A stretch of DNA of 64,000 nucleotides from Runella sp. CRIBMP. GTDB lineage: Bacteria; Bacteroidota; Bacteroidia; Cytophagales; Spirosomataceae. The notes below the pieces were generated by a model. It made no database searches, had not been told where the DNA came from, and saw only the letters and a list, made by a program, of their open reading frames with translations. The stretch lies in contig NZ_JAAAKZ010000010.1 in NCBI RefSeq assembly GCF_009905605.1, forward strand, positions 62,001-126,000, given 5' to 3'. Shown piece by piece: positions 36,200 to 45,069 of this stretch (position 1 is the stretch's first letter; every line of letters starts with the position of its first letter). The translations under genes and the position numbers were made by a program.

Positions 36200-36290
36200 A
36201 GTTGGCAGTAAGCAGTAAAAAAAACGGTAGGCAACTTACAGCAAAATTTAATTTTGATAACTGTAAACTGCCTACCGTAAACTAATTACT
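36200..36290. terminator. Long imperfect hairpin between convergent genes
   Basis: ACGGTAGGCAACTTACAG (36224-36241) pairs with CTGTAAACTGCCTACCGT (36261-36278), with further matching outside. It separates the exonuclease gene from a convergent gene and probably ends both transcripts. The CAGTAAGCAGTA text also resembles dispersed intergenic repeats of Bacteroidota. Confidence 0.55.
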
Positions 36291-36295
36291 GCAAA

Positions 36296-37558
36296 CTAAG
36301 TTTTCAGCTTTTTCTTCTTGGCCGCTGGGAACAGAATATTATTCAGAATCAACCGATAGCCCGCCGAATTGGGGTGAAGGTTTAAGTCTGTCGGCTCCTC
36401 ATTGATTTCGTGACGATAATCTTCGGGGTCATGACCACCGTAAAAGGTGAAAAAACCTTTGCCAAACGTACTGTGAATGTATCTGGCCTCACTTGCCGCG
36501 CGATTTTCCGCCAAAATAATGACTTCGGGCTTAATAAATTGCTTTTTAAACGCCGTTGTTTGTCCCATAAACCCTTTAATAATTTGCTGGTGGTTTTGGG
36601 TTAGCATGGTAGGTACGGGGTCCCACTTTGCCGAAAATTGAAACAACGTAAAATAATCATTGGCCTCGGTCAAGCCCCGGTCATTGGGTTGACTGTCGAC
36701 GGTCGAAAATTCAATTTCGTACGGATTAGTCACCACTTGAAAGTTCTGGAAGGCAAATGTTTGCGTAAAATCCAGTTTTTTCTGCGCTCCAGGGTCAGTC
36801 CCATCTCCGTCGTAAAGTACGTCGGCGATGTCAGTATTTTGGGACGCCAAGGCCACATCATAGGTATCAGTGGCATTGCACATGGCAAACATATACCCTC
36901 CTCCTGCTACATACTCCTGCACTTTTTTGGCCACCGCCAATTTGAGTTTAGACACTTTTGAGAAGCCCCATTTGGCAGCAATATCTTCAGCTTCGCGTTT
37001 TTGGGCACGGTACCAAGGATAATCCCTGAAATGAAAAAACTTTCCGTATTGGCCCGTAAAATCTTCGTGATGAAGGTGAAGCCAATCATATTCGGCCAGT
37101 TTACCCTGCATTACATCGTCATCGTACACAATTTCGTAGGGGATTTCGGCGTAGGTCATCACGAGCGTTACGGCATCATCCCAAGGTTGTTTTGTTTTGG
37201 GCGAATAAACCGCCACTTTGGGTGCTTTATGGAGTTTTACGTTGTCCATATTTGCATCGGGCTGTGCCACTTCGTTCAAAATGGCCGCACTTTGTGCATC
37301 AGAGATAACATCGTAACTTATTCCCCTGATGACCAACTCATTGACTACGCGCTGATTCCAATCCAGCATAAAACTCCCGCCCCGGTAATTGAGCAACCAA
37401 TCGATTTCTGTATCGTACGAACGGAGTACCCAATAAGCCAATCCGTAAGCTTTCAAGTGATTTTTTTGGGCTTCATCCATCGGAATAAAGACTTTAGAAG
37501 CCCATGCTCCCTGAACTAAGCCAAAAAAAATGATAAGTGGTAGGATGCACCGTTTCAT
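36296..37558 (-). CDS. Secreted protein of unknown function, glutamine-amidotransferase-like
   Basis: 420 residues. Signal peptide MKRCILPLIIFFGLVQGAWA, so exported. Relatives are, as far as I recall, often labelled asparagine synthetase B in databases, but the sequence does not show the N-terminal Cys glutaminase domain or the synthetase ATP-binding domain of true AsnB. What is seen is VAVYSPKTKQPWDDAVTLVMTYAEIPYEIVYDDDV...DWLHLHHEDFTGQYGKF, which looks like a DJ-1/GATase1-type fold, and a C-terminal FFTFYGGHDPEDYRHEINEEPTDLNLHPNSAGYRLILNNILFP block. No clear operon partner. I would call it uncharacterised. Confidence 0.7.
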   Translation of the reverse strand: MKRCILPLIIFFGLVQGAWASKVFIPMDEAQKNHLKAYGLAYWVLRSYDTEIDWLLNYRGGSFMLDWNQRVVNELVIRGISYDVISDAQSAAILNEVAQPDANMDNVKLHKAPKVAVYSPKTKQPWDDAVTLVMTYAEIPYEIVYDDDVMQGKLAEYDWLHLHHEDFTGQYGKFFHFRDYPWYRAQKREAEDIAAKWGFSKVSKLKLAVAKKVQEYVAGGGYMFAMCNATDTYDVALASQNTDIADVLYDGDGTDPGAQKKLDFTQTFAFQNFQVVTNPYEIEFSTVDSQPNDRGLTEANDYFTLFQFSAKWDPVPTMLTQNHQQIIKGFMGQTTAFKKQFIKPEVIILAENRAASEARYIHSTFGKGFFTFYGGHDPEDYRHEINEEPTDLNLHPNSAGYRLILNNILFPAAKKKKLKT

Positions 37559-37699
37559 CGGTTTGTGGATTTACTTTTTGATGTTGACTTTTGTATAAAC
37601 GAATATACTACAAAAAACGTGCAGAAAAGTGGAGAGCAGCCTTAATTCGGAAGCCTACATGAAAATATTTTTTGCCGCTGGCTTTTTAGTGCTCGTTGC

Positions 37700-37707
37700 T
37701 ACTTTTG
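37700..37707 (+). promoter_or_regulatory. Candidate -7 box for the permease gene
   Basis: TACTTTTG, exact TAnnTTTG match 12 bases before the ATG at 37719, implying a very short or nearly leaderless mRNA. The -33 region is poor. Confidence 0.4.
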
Positions 37708-37718
37708 ACTTATAAAAA

Positions 37719-38963
37719 ATGAACCTCCTGGAAAACATCCGCGAAGGCCTCCGTTCGATTCAATCCAACATCCTTCGAACCGTGCTGACTGCCCTTATCA
37801 TCGCCATTGGAATCACCTCTTTGGTGGGCATTTTGACCGCTATTGATGGCATGCAAAGCTCAGTTAACAACAGTTTCGCAGATTTGGGTGCCAATACCTT
37901 TGACATCATGGGACCTCGACCCTTCCGCCGACGTTCTGCTGGGCGTAGCGAAAAAGATTTTCCCGCAATCAACTACCGGCAAGCGCTTCAGTACAAAAAA
38001 GAAATTAGGGATACATACAACGCCACCGTTTCCATTTCTTCAAACGTAGGCGGAGCAGCGCAGGTAAAGTTCCGCTCCCAAAAAACCAATCCTAATACCC
38101 GCATCGTAGGCATTGATGAAAATTATTTGACCATCAAAGGCTATAAGTTGATCGGTGGTCGTAACCTCTCGCAAACCGACTTAGACAATGGGCTCAACGT
38201 GGTCATTCTCGGCTCAGAAATTGCGCAAAAATTGTTTGAAGGCAAAATTGACCCCATCAATCAGGAGGTGGTAGTTCGGGGCAATCAGTACAGGGTGGTG
38301 GGCGTTCTTGACAAAAAAGGCTCGCTCACTGGCGGCGGCGACGACCGCATCCTTTTAATACCGCTAGAAAACGGAAGGGCACTGGCCGCCAATCAGCAGC
38401 TCACCTTCGACATCACTACCTCCGTCAACAGCGGCGAAGCACAAGAGCTCATTATTGAAGAAGCGCGCGGTATTATGCGCCGCATCCGAAAAGACCGTAT
38501 TGGTAAAGCTGATTCGTTTGAAATTGAAAGCGCTGATGCCATCGCCAAGAATTTCGCTGATATTTCGGGCTATTTACGCATGGGAGGGTTTGGCATCGGC
38601 ATCATCACGTTATTGGGTGCCGCCATTGCTTTAATGAACATCATGCTGGTATCGGTTACGGAGCGTACGCGCGAAATAGGGATTCGAAAATCATTGGGAG
38701 CCACACCGCGCCTCATCAGGATTCAATTTTTGATTGAAGCCATTGTGGTATGTATTTTGGGCGGAATCGGCGGCTTAATCCTCGGAATCGGCATCGGAAA
38801 CCTGATTGCAAAACTAATCAGTGCCAATGCGAGTTTTATTGTCCCGTGGTTTTGGATGTTTATGGGCATATTGGTCTGCATCATTGTAGGAATTATTTCA
38901 GGAATTTATCCAGCCATAAAAGCCTCACGCTTAGACCCTATAGAAGCATTACGTTATGAGTAA
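37719..38963 (+). CDS. ABC transporter permease, MacB/FtsX type
   Basis: 414 residues. N-terminal helix (LRTVLTALIIAIGITSLVGILTAIDGMQ), a large periplasmic domain (about 45-275, MacB_PCD type, including FDIMGPRPFRRRSAGRSEKDF), then three more helices (GGFGIGIITLLGAAIALMNIMLVSVTERTREIGIRKSLGATPRLIRIQFLIEA, the FtsX/MacB coupling block) and SGIYPAIKASRLDPIEALRYE at the end. The ATPase partner is not adjacent. Mechanotransmission or macrolide/lipoprotein export is the family role. Confidence 0.93.
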   Translation: MNLLENIREGLRSIQSNILRTVLTALIIAIGITSLVGILTAIDGMQSSVNNSFADLGANTFDIMGPRPFRRRSAGRSEKDFPAINYRQALQYKKEIRDTYNATVSISSNVGGAAQVKFRSQKTNPNTRIVGIDENYLTIKGYKLIGGRNLSQTDLDNGLNVVILGSEIAQKLFEGKIDPINQEVVVRGNQYRVVGVLDKKGSLTGGGDDRILLIPLENGRALAANQQLTFDITTSVNSGEAQELIIEEARGIMRRIRKDRIGKADSFEIESADAIAKNFADISGYLRMGGFGIGIITLLGAAIALMNIMLVSVTERTREIGIRKSLGATPRLIRIQFLIEAIVVCILGGIGGLILGIGIGNLIAKLISANASFIVPWFWMFMGILVCIIVGIISGIYPAIKASRLDPIEALRYE

Positions 38964-38995
38964 CGATATTTTTATCAAAAAAAATCATTCGAAAA

Positions 38996-39026
38996 TTTGC
39001 ATATTAATCTGTAGACGCTACTTTTG
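38996..39026 (+). promoter_or_regulatory. Promoter of tRNA-Leu
   Basis: TTTG (38996-38999), 19-base spacer, TACTTTTG (39019-39026): ideal Bacteroidota promoter. Start would be near 39033, 15 bases before the tRNA. Confidence 0.85.
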
Positions 39027-39047
39027 CAGTCCCGTTTCCAATCAGAT

Positions 39048-39131
39048 GCCCAGGTGGCGGAATCGGTAGACGCGTTGGTCTCAAACACCAATGGGGTCAC
39101 ACCCGTGCCGGTTCGACTCCGGCCCTGGGTA
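39048..39131 (+). tRNA. tRNA-Leu, anticodon CAA
   Basis: 84-base cloverleaf. Acceptor GCCCAGG pairs with CCTGGGT (last pair G-U), anticodon stem TTGGT/ACCAA enclosing the loop CTCAAAC with anticodon CAA, long variable arm of class II tRNAs, T arm GCCGG/CCGGC with TTCGACT, discriminator A. The CCA end is not encoded. Reads UUG leucine codons. Confidence 0.96.
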
Positions 39132-39136
39132 CTCTT

Positions 39137-39183
39137 AAAGGCTTGTAAGTTACTGTCTAACAGATACTTGCAAGCCTTTTTTG
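39137..39183 (+). terminator. Terminator of tRNA-Leu
   Basis: AAAGGCTTGTAAGT pairs with ACTTGCAAGCCTTT (one mismatch), followed by six T, six bases after the tRNA. Confidence 0.85.
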
Positions 39184-39236
39184 ATTGTTCATTGAAACTA
39201 TACTGAAACAATTCTTAATTATCTCAAAGTGTCGAA

Positions 39237-39335
39237 TTAAACCATGCCACCTTTAATAACGGATTTGATTGTGCCTGAGTCAAGAAGTTTTTTTGTTTCC
39301 CTCTCAAAACGACGGTAACGGCGATAATAAAACAA
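39237..39335 (-). pseudogene. Possible 3' fragment of a lost gene
   Basis: The minus frame ends in FYYRRYRRFERETKKLLDS followed by GTIKSVIKGGMV and a stop, which reads like the C-terminal end of a real basic protein; upstream of it the frame becomes low-complexity. Identity unknown; it lies in the scar beside tRNA-Leu. Confidence 0.3.
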
Positions 39336-39356
39336 AAACCTAAAACACCTTTGAAT

Positions 39357-39863
39357 ATGAGTGATATATCTTATTATGAGCATGACGGTAAACAGTTTAT
39401 TACAGGTGAAACAGTAAAAGATTTGCAACGGAATAACAGAGTAGTTAACGCTGATAGGGGTGGATTCGTAAAGGGGCCGTTTCATACCGAGGGCGGTATT
39501 ATGTGTTTTAGAGAAAGCTTGGATTTTAAAGGTGAATTTGAGGTAGTAGCCGAAATAGAAGGTTGGGAGTACATAATAAATACGGTTGGTACGGACAGGT
39601 ATGCAAAAAGAATCGGAGAAATAAATGCAGAGATTGACGGAACACTTCCTTTTGAACCGTACGACGTTCCTAAAAACATCAGTACTATAAATGCAGAACC
39701 AATTATTATTTTAGGCAATTCCACGAGCAAATGGATTAAATTAAGTCCCTATAAACAATGGATTGTCAACCGACACTCAACTCAAAAATATCTCCGTTGG
39801 CTTATCGGAATAAACAACGAAACTTTGGGCATGTACCTAAAATCCTTGACAGGCCGACGTTAA
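39357..39863 (+). CDS. Hypothetical protein beside tRNA-Leu
   Basis: 168 residues from ATG 39357 (MSDISYYEHDGKQFITGETVKDLQRNNRVVNADRGGF). No signal peptide or membrane segment, and no family I recognise. Content is A+T-rich compared with the surrounding core genes. It stands between a gene fragment and a broken gene, so it is probably part of a mobile or decayed island, and could itself be a cargo gene. Confidence 0.6.
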   Translation: MSDISYYEHDGKQFITGETVKDLQRNNRVVNADRGGFVKGPFHTEGGIMCFRESLDFKGEFEVVAEIEGWEYIINTVGTDRYAKRIGEINAEIDGTLPFEPYDVPKNISTINAEPIIILGNSTSKWIKLSPYKQWIVNRHSTQKYLRWLIGINNETLGMYLKSLTGRR

Positions 39864-39929
39864 CAATTGCTTTAACTAATTCTTCAACATCTTGAATATT
39901 AAGGGGAGTAGCCTCTTTTTGAAAGCGTT

Positions 39930-40515
39930 TTACATTGTGCCCTGAAGCTCTAAATTCTTACGAAGTAGTTCTGATACATCAAAGGCACTTTTTCCCGAAG
40001 CAGTAGAGGGCAACTTTGCGAAATCTTCACGAATCTTTGCCCGACGTTTCTTCCTGTCTTCTTTTGTCAATACATCTTCAGGAATTGTTTTGAGCAATAA
40101 CAAAATCAAGTCTTCAGCATTGAAGCCAAAACGTCCTTCGGCCTGTTTGAGAGCAAGCAAATAGAGATTAGAAGCTGAAAGGTCTTTTTTATCCGTTGGT
40201 ATTTGGTAGACACTTTGCATAATACTTTCGTATGTGGTGAATAAATCAAATTTACATCGTTCGCCAAAATCAGGACTCAATAAATCAGCAACCAAAAGAG
40301 GGGTTTGTTTAAAACGAATTTGGGCTTTTTGTAATGGTTTTCAATCCTGACATAGTGAGCGTCTGGTTTATAGCCGTAATCCGTTTGTAGTGCATTTCTG
40401 ACTGATTGCGGCACTACCTGTTTAATCCTTCTACCAGCATCGTACATTTTTACAAGTGTGACCGAATCTTCAAAGTACCTCCCATAGTCTTTGGGATACT
40501 TACAAGCAAAGGTTG
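39930..40515 (-). pseudogene. Frameshifted, 5'-truncated gene remnant
   Basis: Two minus-strand frames join into one protein: the first ends in YGYKPDAHYVRIENHYKKPKF followed by VLNKPL and the second continues LLVADLLSPDFGERCKFDLFTTYE to the stop at 39930. They are offset by a one-base shift at a C run (GGGG at 40300-40303). The 5' end merges into the terminator of the upstream gene, so the real start is missing. The protein family is not recognised (helical C-terminus with LTKEDRKKRRAKIREDFAK). Confidence 0.6.
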
Positions 40516-40518
40516 CTA

Positions 40519-40552
40519 CAAAAAAAAGATGGCACATCAATGTGCCATCTTT
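40519..40552 (-). terminator. Terminator of the cytochrome/propeller gene
   Basis: AGATGGCACA/TGTGCCATCT stem with a TCAA loop (40527-40550), followed on the minus strand by eight T. Lies 45 bases past the stop at 40595. Confidence 0.9.
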
Positions 40553-40594
40553 TCTTATCAAACTGTTTTTATTTATTTTTCGCCTAGTTCTGCC

Positions 40595-43282
40595 TTATTG
40601 TTTTGCCGAAAACATCGGGCTCTTTTCGTTTCCTCCGGCCATCAAATAAGCCATCAAATCCTTCAATTCTTCTTCGCTAAGGCTATTGATTAAGTTACCA
40701 TACATGATAGAAACTGGTGAATACTTGTGCGATGCCACGTTCTTTTTCGCCAACTTCATGACAGTCTCAGGCTCGTATGGGTTCTGAGAAACATAGTAGT
40801 TATTGGCGTCTTCGTTGGTCAATCGCCCAACGACCGTTTGTCCGTTTTTGAGCGTAAAGTGCGTTGCAGCATATTGGTCAGAAATGGTTTTGTTAGGCTC
40901 TATAATGGCCTCCAACATATCTTTTGCGGAAAAACGAGTGGCTAACTGCGTCAAATCAGGACCGATACTTCCGCCTTCTCCACGCATACTGTGGCAACGG
41001 TTGCAGGTGATGGCGTTGTACATGTTTTTGCCTTGTTCAAAGTTCCGGCCCGACAATCCCGCTTCCACCAACGGAAGTGCATTCTCCAGTTTCCAGTTTC
41101 TGCCTGGACCTTTGGGATAAGTCAGTTTGACCAAGTCATTGCCATTTTTGCTCAGCAACTCACCCCCCGAAAGTTTGTCGTAATAAGCAACCTTATTTTC
41201 AGGAACGTGCTTCAAAGCTAACTTGCGGGCCCGGTCAATGAAACCAACGTAGCTACGGCCTCCTTTGTAACTAAAGGCATTGTAGAACCATTTGAAATAA
41301 CGCTCATGCAACTCGGGCGTCCAGTTTTTGCTTGCCAAGCTCAACATGTTGGCATAGTAAGTTTGTTGAGCAGGTGGCATGCTTTTCAACATATCAGCAA
41401 TGTCCAAACCATACTGCGGGTTACGCATGATCAACTCCGCAGAAGCAGTTGCGGTATTTCCGCCAGCAGTAAGGTTGGTGGGTTGCTCTTTTGCTTCCAA
41501 TAAAGCCAACGTTTTAGGGATTATACCAGGAGCCTCTAAGTAAATTAGGATTTTGCTTAATGCACGATTTAAATCCGAACTATTCACATTGGCGGGGAAA
41601 GATGGATTCAACGCGGCTACAATTTTTGAATTCGTAGCGGCATCTGGCGCGCCTGTACGCAAGAATACCAACTCATAAGCCCGAAGTAAGTCGATTTGTT
41701 GAGGCTCAGTAAGAGATTTAAAGTTGATATTCAACAACGAATTGAGCATTACCCCTTTAAGTTCTGGCTTCGTCTGACGTGCTAACGCGATTATAGCATT
41801 AATAGAAGTGATGGGGTCTTTTTCATTCAAAGCCTTGTCTTTCCATTCAGCTACTGGCTGATGTTCTACCGCCAAACGAGCCGCATAACGAATGAAACGG
41901 TCAGGGTGTTTCAGATAAGGCCAAGCGGTAGCAACAGCCTGAGGGTTTGGATCACCATGGAATTTCTCTAAGCTACGACGGAGTTCATTTTCCTTGGTTA
42001 GCGTAATGGGAGCGGTGGGAGCGGTACTTTCTGAGCCCGCATAATAGACACGATACACGTCAGACTCAAGGCGACGACCGCCTGTCATGAAGTACAATGC
42101 ACCATCTGGGCCAACCACACCATCGGTCAATGGCAATGGAATACCCGACAGGAATTCTTCATGCTCTGATGTGTAGGTTGAGCCTGAAGGCTTGAGGTGA
42201 ATCGCATGCATGATACCAAAACTCCAGTCAAATGCTAATAACGTTTTTTTGTATTTAGCGGGAAATTTGGCATCCCTCAAATAGATAAGGTTAGTGGGCG
42301 AGCCTTGGCCTATGTTCATGATAGGTGGGAGGTTGTCAGGCCAAGTAGGTGACCACTTGCTATTCCCTGTTCTCCAGCCAAATTCACTTGCACTTGTTGC
42401 GTGGCAAATGCGTGTAGGGCGATACCAAGGAAGGCCGAAGTCCCATTCCATATCGGCATCATACACAAATAAATCACCCACTTCGTTGAAGGCCATATCA
42501 AAAGCGTTGCGATAACCCGCACTGATCAGCTCCCAACGTTTACCTTCTGGGTCCACGTTGGCAATCCACCCCCCTGGAGCCATGCGGTCGTTGGCGTGGC
42601 CGCGAGGGTCTTTGATAAGTGGGAATAAGTTATCTTCTTGCCAGGTCGTAGGCAAACGGTGCGCATCCATTTTAGGCACATCCGTATGGTTTCCTGAAAT
42701 CACATAAAGAGACTGTTTGTCGGGGGATAAAAGAATACTGTGAGGACCGTGTTCGCCATCGCCCGCAAGTTCTTTCAACAGTGTAACTTTATCGTATTGG
42801 TCATCATTGTCGGTATCTTGTAAGCGATAGAGACCACTTTTGCGCGTAAAAATTTTATTGTTCTTGCTGTTGTTAATCATTACATACAAGCTATTGAAAG
42901 CATACAGCAAGCCATTGGCATATCCCATACCTACCGTATCAGTAGCAGCTCCTTTTTCAATTTTTAAGGCTTCCACTTTTGGTTTTCCCTCCGTTCCAAT
43001 AGGCGGAAGTTCTAACCGGTATAATGTTCCGTATTGGTCTGATGTAATCATTCGACCTTTGTTGTCGAAAGTCATCGCAACCCACGAGCCCTGTTTATTG
43101 TCGGAAGGACTGTAAAGGTGTTCGGCTTTAAAGCCAGGTTGAAGTTTTAATTTCTCCGTTTTGGGGTTGTCCCGGCCATTGACGGCGGGCTCGGTTTTAT
43201 TTAAAATCGTAAAGGAAGCTCCCAGTACGAATAAGGCTCCCACTGCCAACAATTTAGGGATAGACTGGTGTTTAGGATACAT
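40595..43282 (-). CDS. Beta-propeller dehydrogenase-like protein with c-type cytochrome domain
   Basis: 895 residues. N-terminal signal/anchor (MYPKHQSIPKLLAVGALFVLGASF), then a six-bladed propeller with PQQ/sugar-dehydrogenase-like repeats (about 45-440; FKAEHLYSPSDNKQGSWVAMTFDNKGRMITSDQYG ... GPHSILLSPDKQSLYVISGNHTD ... GMSYGNAFDMAF-type blades), a helical HEAT-like region (about 450-740), and a C-terminal cytochrome c with CNRCHSMRGEGGSIGPDL near residue 785. Domain order matches the PVC-type cytochrome/dehydrogenase proteins. Likely periplasmic oxidation of a sugar or sugar alcohol, with electrons passed to the heme. Paralogous in layout to 52461. Confidence 0.88.
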   Translation of the reverse strand: MYPKHQSIPKLLAVGALFVLGASFTILNKTEPAVNGRDNPKTEKLKLQPGFKAEHLYSPSDNKQGSWVAMTFDNKGRMITSDQYGTLYRLELPPIGTEGKPKVEALKIEKGAATDTVGMGYANGLLYAFNSLYVMINNSKNNKIFTRKSGLYRLQDTDNDDQYDKVTLLKELAGDGEHGPHSILLSPDKQSLYVISGNHTDVPKMDAHRLPTTWQEDNLFPLIKDPRGHANDRMAPGGWIANVDPEGKRWELISAGYRNAFDMAFNEVGDLFVYDADMEWDFGLPWYRPTRICHATSASEFGWRTGNSKWSPTWPDNLPPIMNIGQGSPTNLIYLRDAKFPAKYKKTLLAFDWSFGIMHAIHLKPSGSTYTSEHEEFLSGIPLPLTDGVVGPDGALYFMTGGRRLESDVYRVYYAGSESTAPTAPITLTKENELRRSLEKFHGDPNPQAVATAWPYLKHPDRFIRYAARLAVEHQPVAEWKDKALNEKDPITSINAIIALARQTKPELKGVMLNSLLNINFKSLTEPQQIDLLRAYELVFLRTGAPDAATNSKIVAALNPSFPANVNSSDLNRALSKILIYLEAPGIIPKTLALLEAKEQPTNLTAGGNTATASAELIMRNPQYGLDIADMLKSMPPAQQTYYANMLSLASKNWTPELHERYFKWFYNAFSYKGGRSYVGFIDRARKLALKHVPENKVAYYDKLSGGELLSKNGNDLVKLTYPKGPGRNWKLENALPLVEAGLSGRNFEQGKNMYNAITCNRCHSMRGEGGSIGPDLTQLATRFSAKDMLEAIIEPNKTISDQYAATHFTLKNGQTVVGRLTNEDANNYYVSQNPYEPETVMKLAKKNVASHKYSPVSIMYGNLINSLSEEELKDLMAYLMAGGNEKSPMFSAKQ

Positions 43283-43404
43283 AAAAGTGTATGCTTTTAA
43301 ATGTAATTAGTATGAATTTTTCTATTGTAACAAAAGCTAATCGGTCAGTATGTTTTACCCTATCGTTCACAAAATGGGCCATCCTTTTCTAATTTCATCA
43401 CGGT

Positions 43405-43446
43405 AAAAATCAAAAATGAGCCAGTCTCTATTGAAGAAACCGGCTC
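43405..43446 (-). terminator. Terminator of the SusC-SusD operon
   Basis: On the minus strand GAGCCGGTTTCT pairs with AGAGACTGGCTC (with wobbles), followed by ATTTTTGATTTTT. It lies 16 bases past the SusD stop at 43462. Confidence 0.85.
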
Positions 43447-43461
43447 GTTTTGGGGTATACG

Positions 43462-44970
43462 TTAGAAATTAGGACTTAAGTCTGCCTCGGCAGCAGGAAG
43501 ACCGTAGTAAGGGGTGATGTTAGTGAAAGCGTCGCTTGGCACAAAGCCTTCAGATGGGAAATAATATCTAAATTTATCAGCTTTGACCCGGTCGCCGTAG
43601 GCTTTGATCACGGTTTCAAGGCGGCCCGTACGGACTAAATCATGCAGACGCTTTGATTCGAAAGCCAACTCAACTCGGCGCTCCTGATATACGGCATCGC
43701 GCAGGGCAGCTTGGGTAGTGGCAGTCGTATTGGCCAATCCCGCACGCGTACGAACTTGATTGAGGAATGGAGCTGCATCCGCCAATTTGTTTTGCTCAAT
43801 CAATGCTTCTGCCAAGAACAACAGCACTTCAGAATAGCGATAAATGGGCCAGTTCATGCCGTGGTTATTGTGCAATGCGTGTGGTCTTGCGTACTTTTTG
43901 ATGTAAGGAAAAGTTTTGTTGGCATGCAGTGCCCCTCCCAATGTGATGTAGCCAATCGTGGCATCTTTACGCTTATCACCTGTTTCATAGGCCTCTATCA
44001 AATCGGGCGTAGGGATATTGTTGCCTTCGCCAGATAAAGGCTGGGGATTAGAGGTTCCTGTAATCGTTACCAACTCATTGGCCGCGATAGGAAAAGGAAG
44101 CATACTGTACAAAAAGTTTCCGTTGAGCCCTGCCGAGCCTTCCAAATACTGCACTTCAAAGACCGATTCTCTGGTGTTTTTGTTGCTGGTACTGTTAGAA
44201 AACGCATCGGCATAGTTGGGCATCAAGCTATACTCACCGCTTGATACAATGGCCCGAAGCTGGGTTTCGGCATCAGCCCATTTTTTCTGAATCATGTAGA
44301 CGTTGGCCAACAACGCACGAGCGGCTCCCGATGTGGCACGGCCTGCTTCCTGAACTGATTTTGCGGGCAATAAACCCACGGCATCGGTGGCATCCTTAAT
44401 GATTTGAGCGTACAACTGGTCGGCTGTACCGAGAGCGGCGGCGGCTTCCGAACGGTTACCTACGGGCGTTAATTGCAACGGCGCTTTATTGAAATAACGT
44501 ACCAAATCCAGATAGCCCAACGCTCTCAGAAACAATGCCTGTCCTTTTACATTCTTTTTGGTCGCATCTGGGATTGTAGCAGCATCAATCAACGCCAATA
44601 CTTGGTTAGCACGGGCTATCATCAAGTAATTTTGACGATACGCCGTCAAAACGTTACCGTTTGTAGTGATTCCATTGGCCGTAGGAACGTTAAAATCCGC
44701 CAAGTTAGATTGGTTTTCAGTTGCACCAAACAAAACGTTACGTACGTAGCGCGCATTATCCGAATGTTGCTCGGTAAGCAAATGCGAGTTGATGTTGTGA
44801 AGCGTGCGTAGAGGCACGTAAGCACTATTGACGGCCTGTATGAAGTCAGATTCTGTCTTAAAGAAAGTAACTGAACTCAACGCCGTTTCTGGCGTAACGG
44901 TCAGAAAGTCGTCACTACAACTAAATGCCCCTAGACTTAACGCAATAGAAAATATGATTGATTTTTTCAT
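43462..44970 (-). CDS. RagB/SusD family nutrient-uptake lipoprotein
   Basis: 502 residues. Lipoprotein signal MKKSIIFSIALSLGAFSCSDDF (lipidated Cys near 18), SusD-like N-terminal TPR region (FLTVTPETALSSVTFFKTESDFIQAVNSAYVPLRTLHNIN ... ANQVLALIDAATIPDATKKNVKGQALFLRALGYLDLVRYFNKAPL) and C-terminal domain with NWPIYRYSEVLLFLAEALIEQNKLADAAPFLNQVRTRAGL, then the RELAFESKRLHDLVRTGRL signature (here RRVELAFE). It captures glycans on the outer membrane and hands them to SusC. Gap of 99 bases to the SusC gene. Confidence 0.96.
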   Translation of the reverse strand: MKKSIIFSIALSLGAFSCSDDFLTVTPETALSSVTFFKTESDFIQAVNSAYVPLRTLHNINSHLLTEQHSDNARYVRNVLFGATENQSNLADFNVPTANGITTNGNVLTAYRQNYLMIARANQVLALIDAATIPDATKKNVKGQALFLRALGYLDLVRYFNKAPLQLTPVGNRSEAAAALGTADQLYAQIIKDATDAVGLLPAKSVQEAGRATSGAARALLANVYMIQKKWADAETQLRAIVSSGEYSLMPNYADAFSNSTSNKNTRESVFEVQYLEGSAGLNGNFLYSMLPFPIAANELVTITGTSNPQPLSGEGNNIPTPDLIEAYETGDKRKDATIGYITLGGALHANKTFPYIKKYARPHALHNNHGMNWPIYRYSEVLLFLAEALIEQNKLADAAPFLNQVRTRAGLANTTATTQAALRDAVYQERRVELAFESKRLHDLVRTGRLETVIKAYGDRVKADKFRYYFPSEGFVPSDAFTNITPYYGLPAAEADLSPNF

Positions 44971-45069
44971 GTTTTATTCAGTGTTTTTAAGTTGATTTTA
45001 TGCGATTTGGAGGAGTGCAACCACAGTGTAAACGGATTTACACCCTCCAAATCAACTAAATCTACTTTG

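Noticed and set aside
40277-40561. Intact 94-residue gene
   Set aside because: Its start lies in the terminator of the neighbouring gene and its reading frame continues the next frame after a one-base shift, so it is the 5' part of a broken gene.
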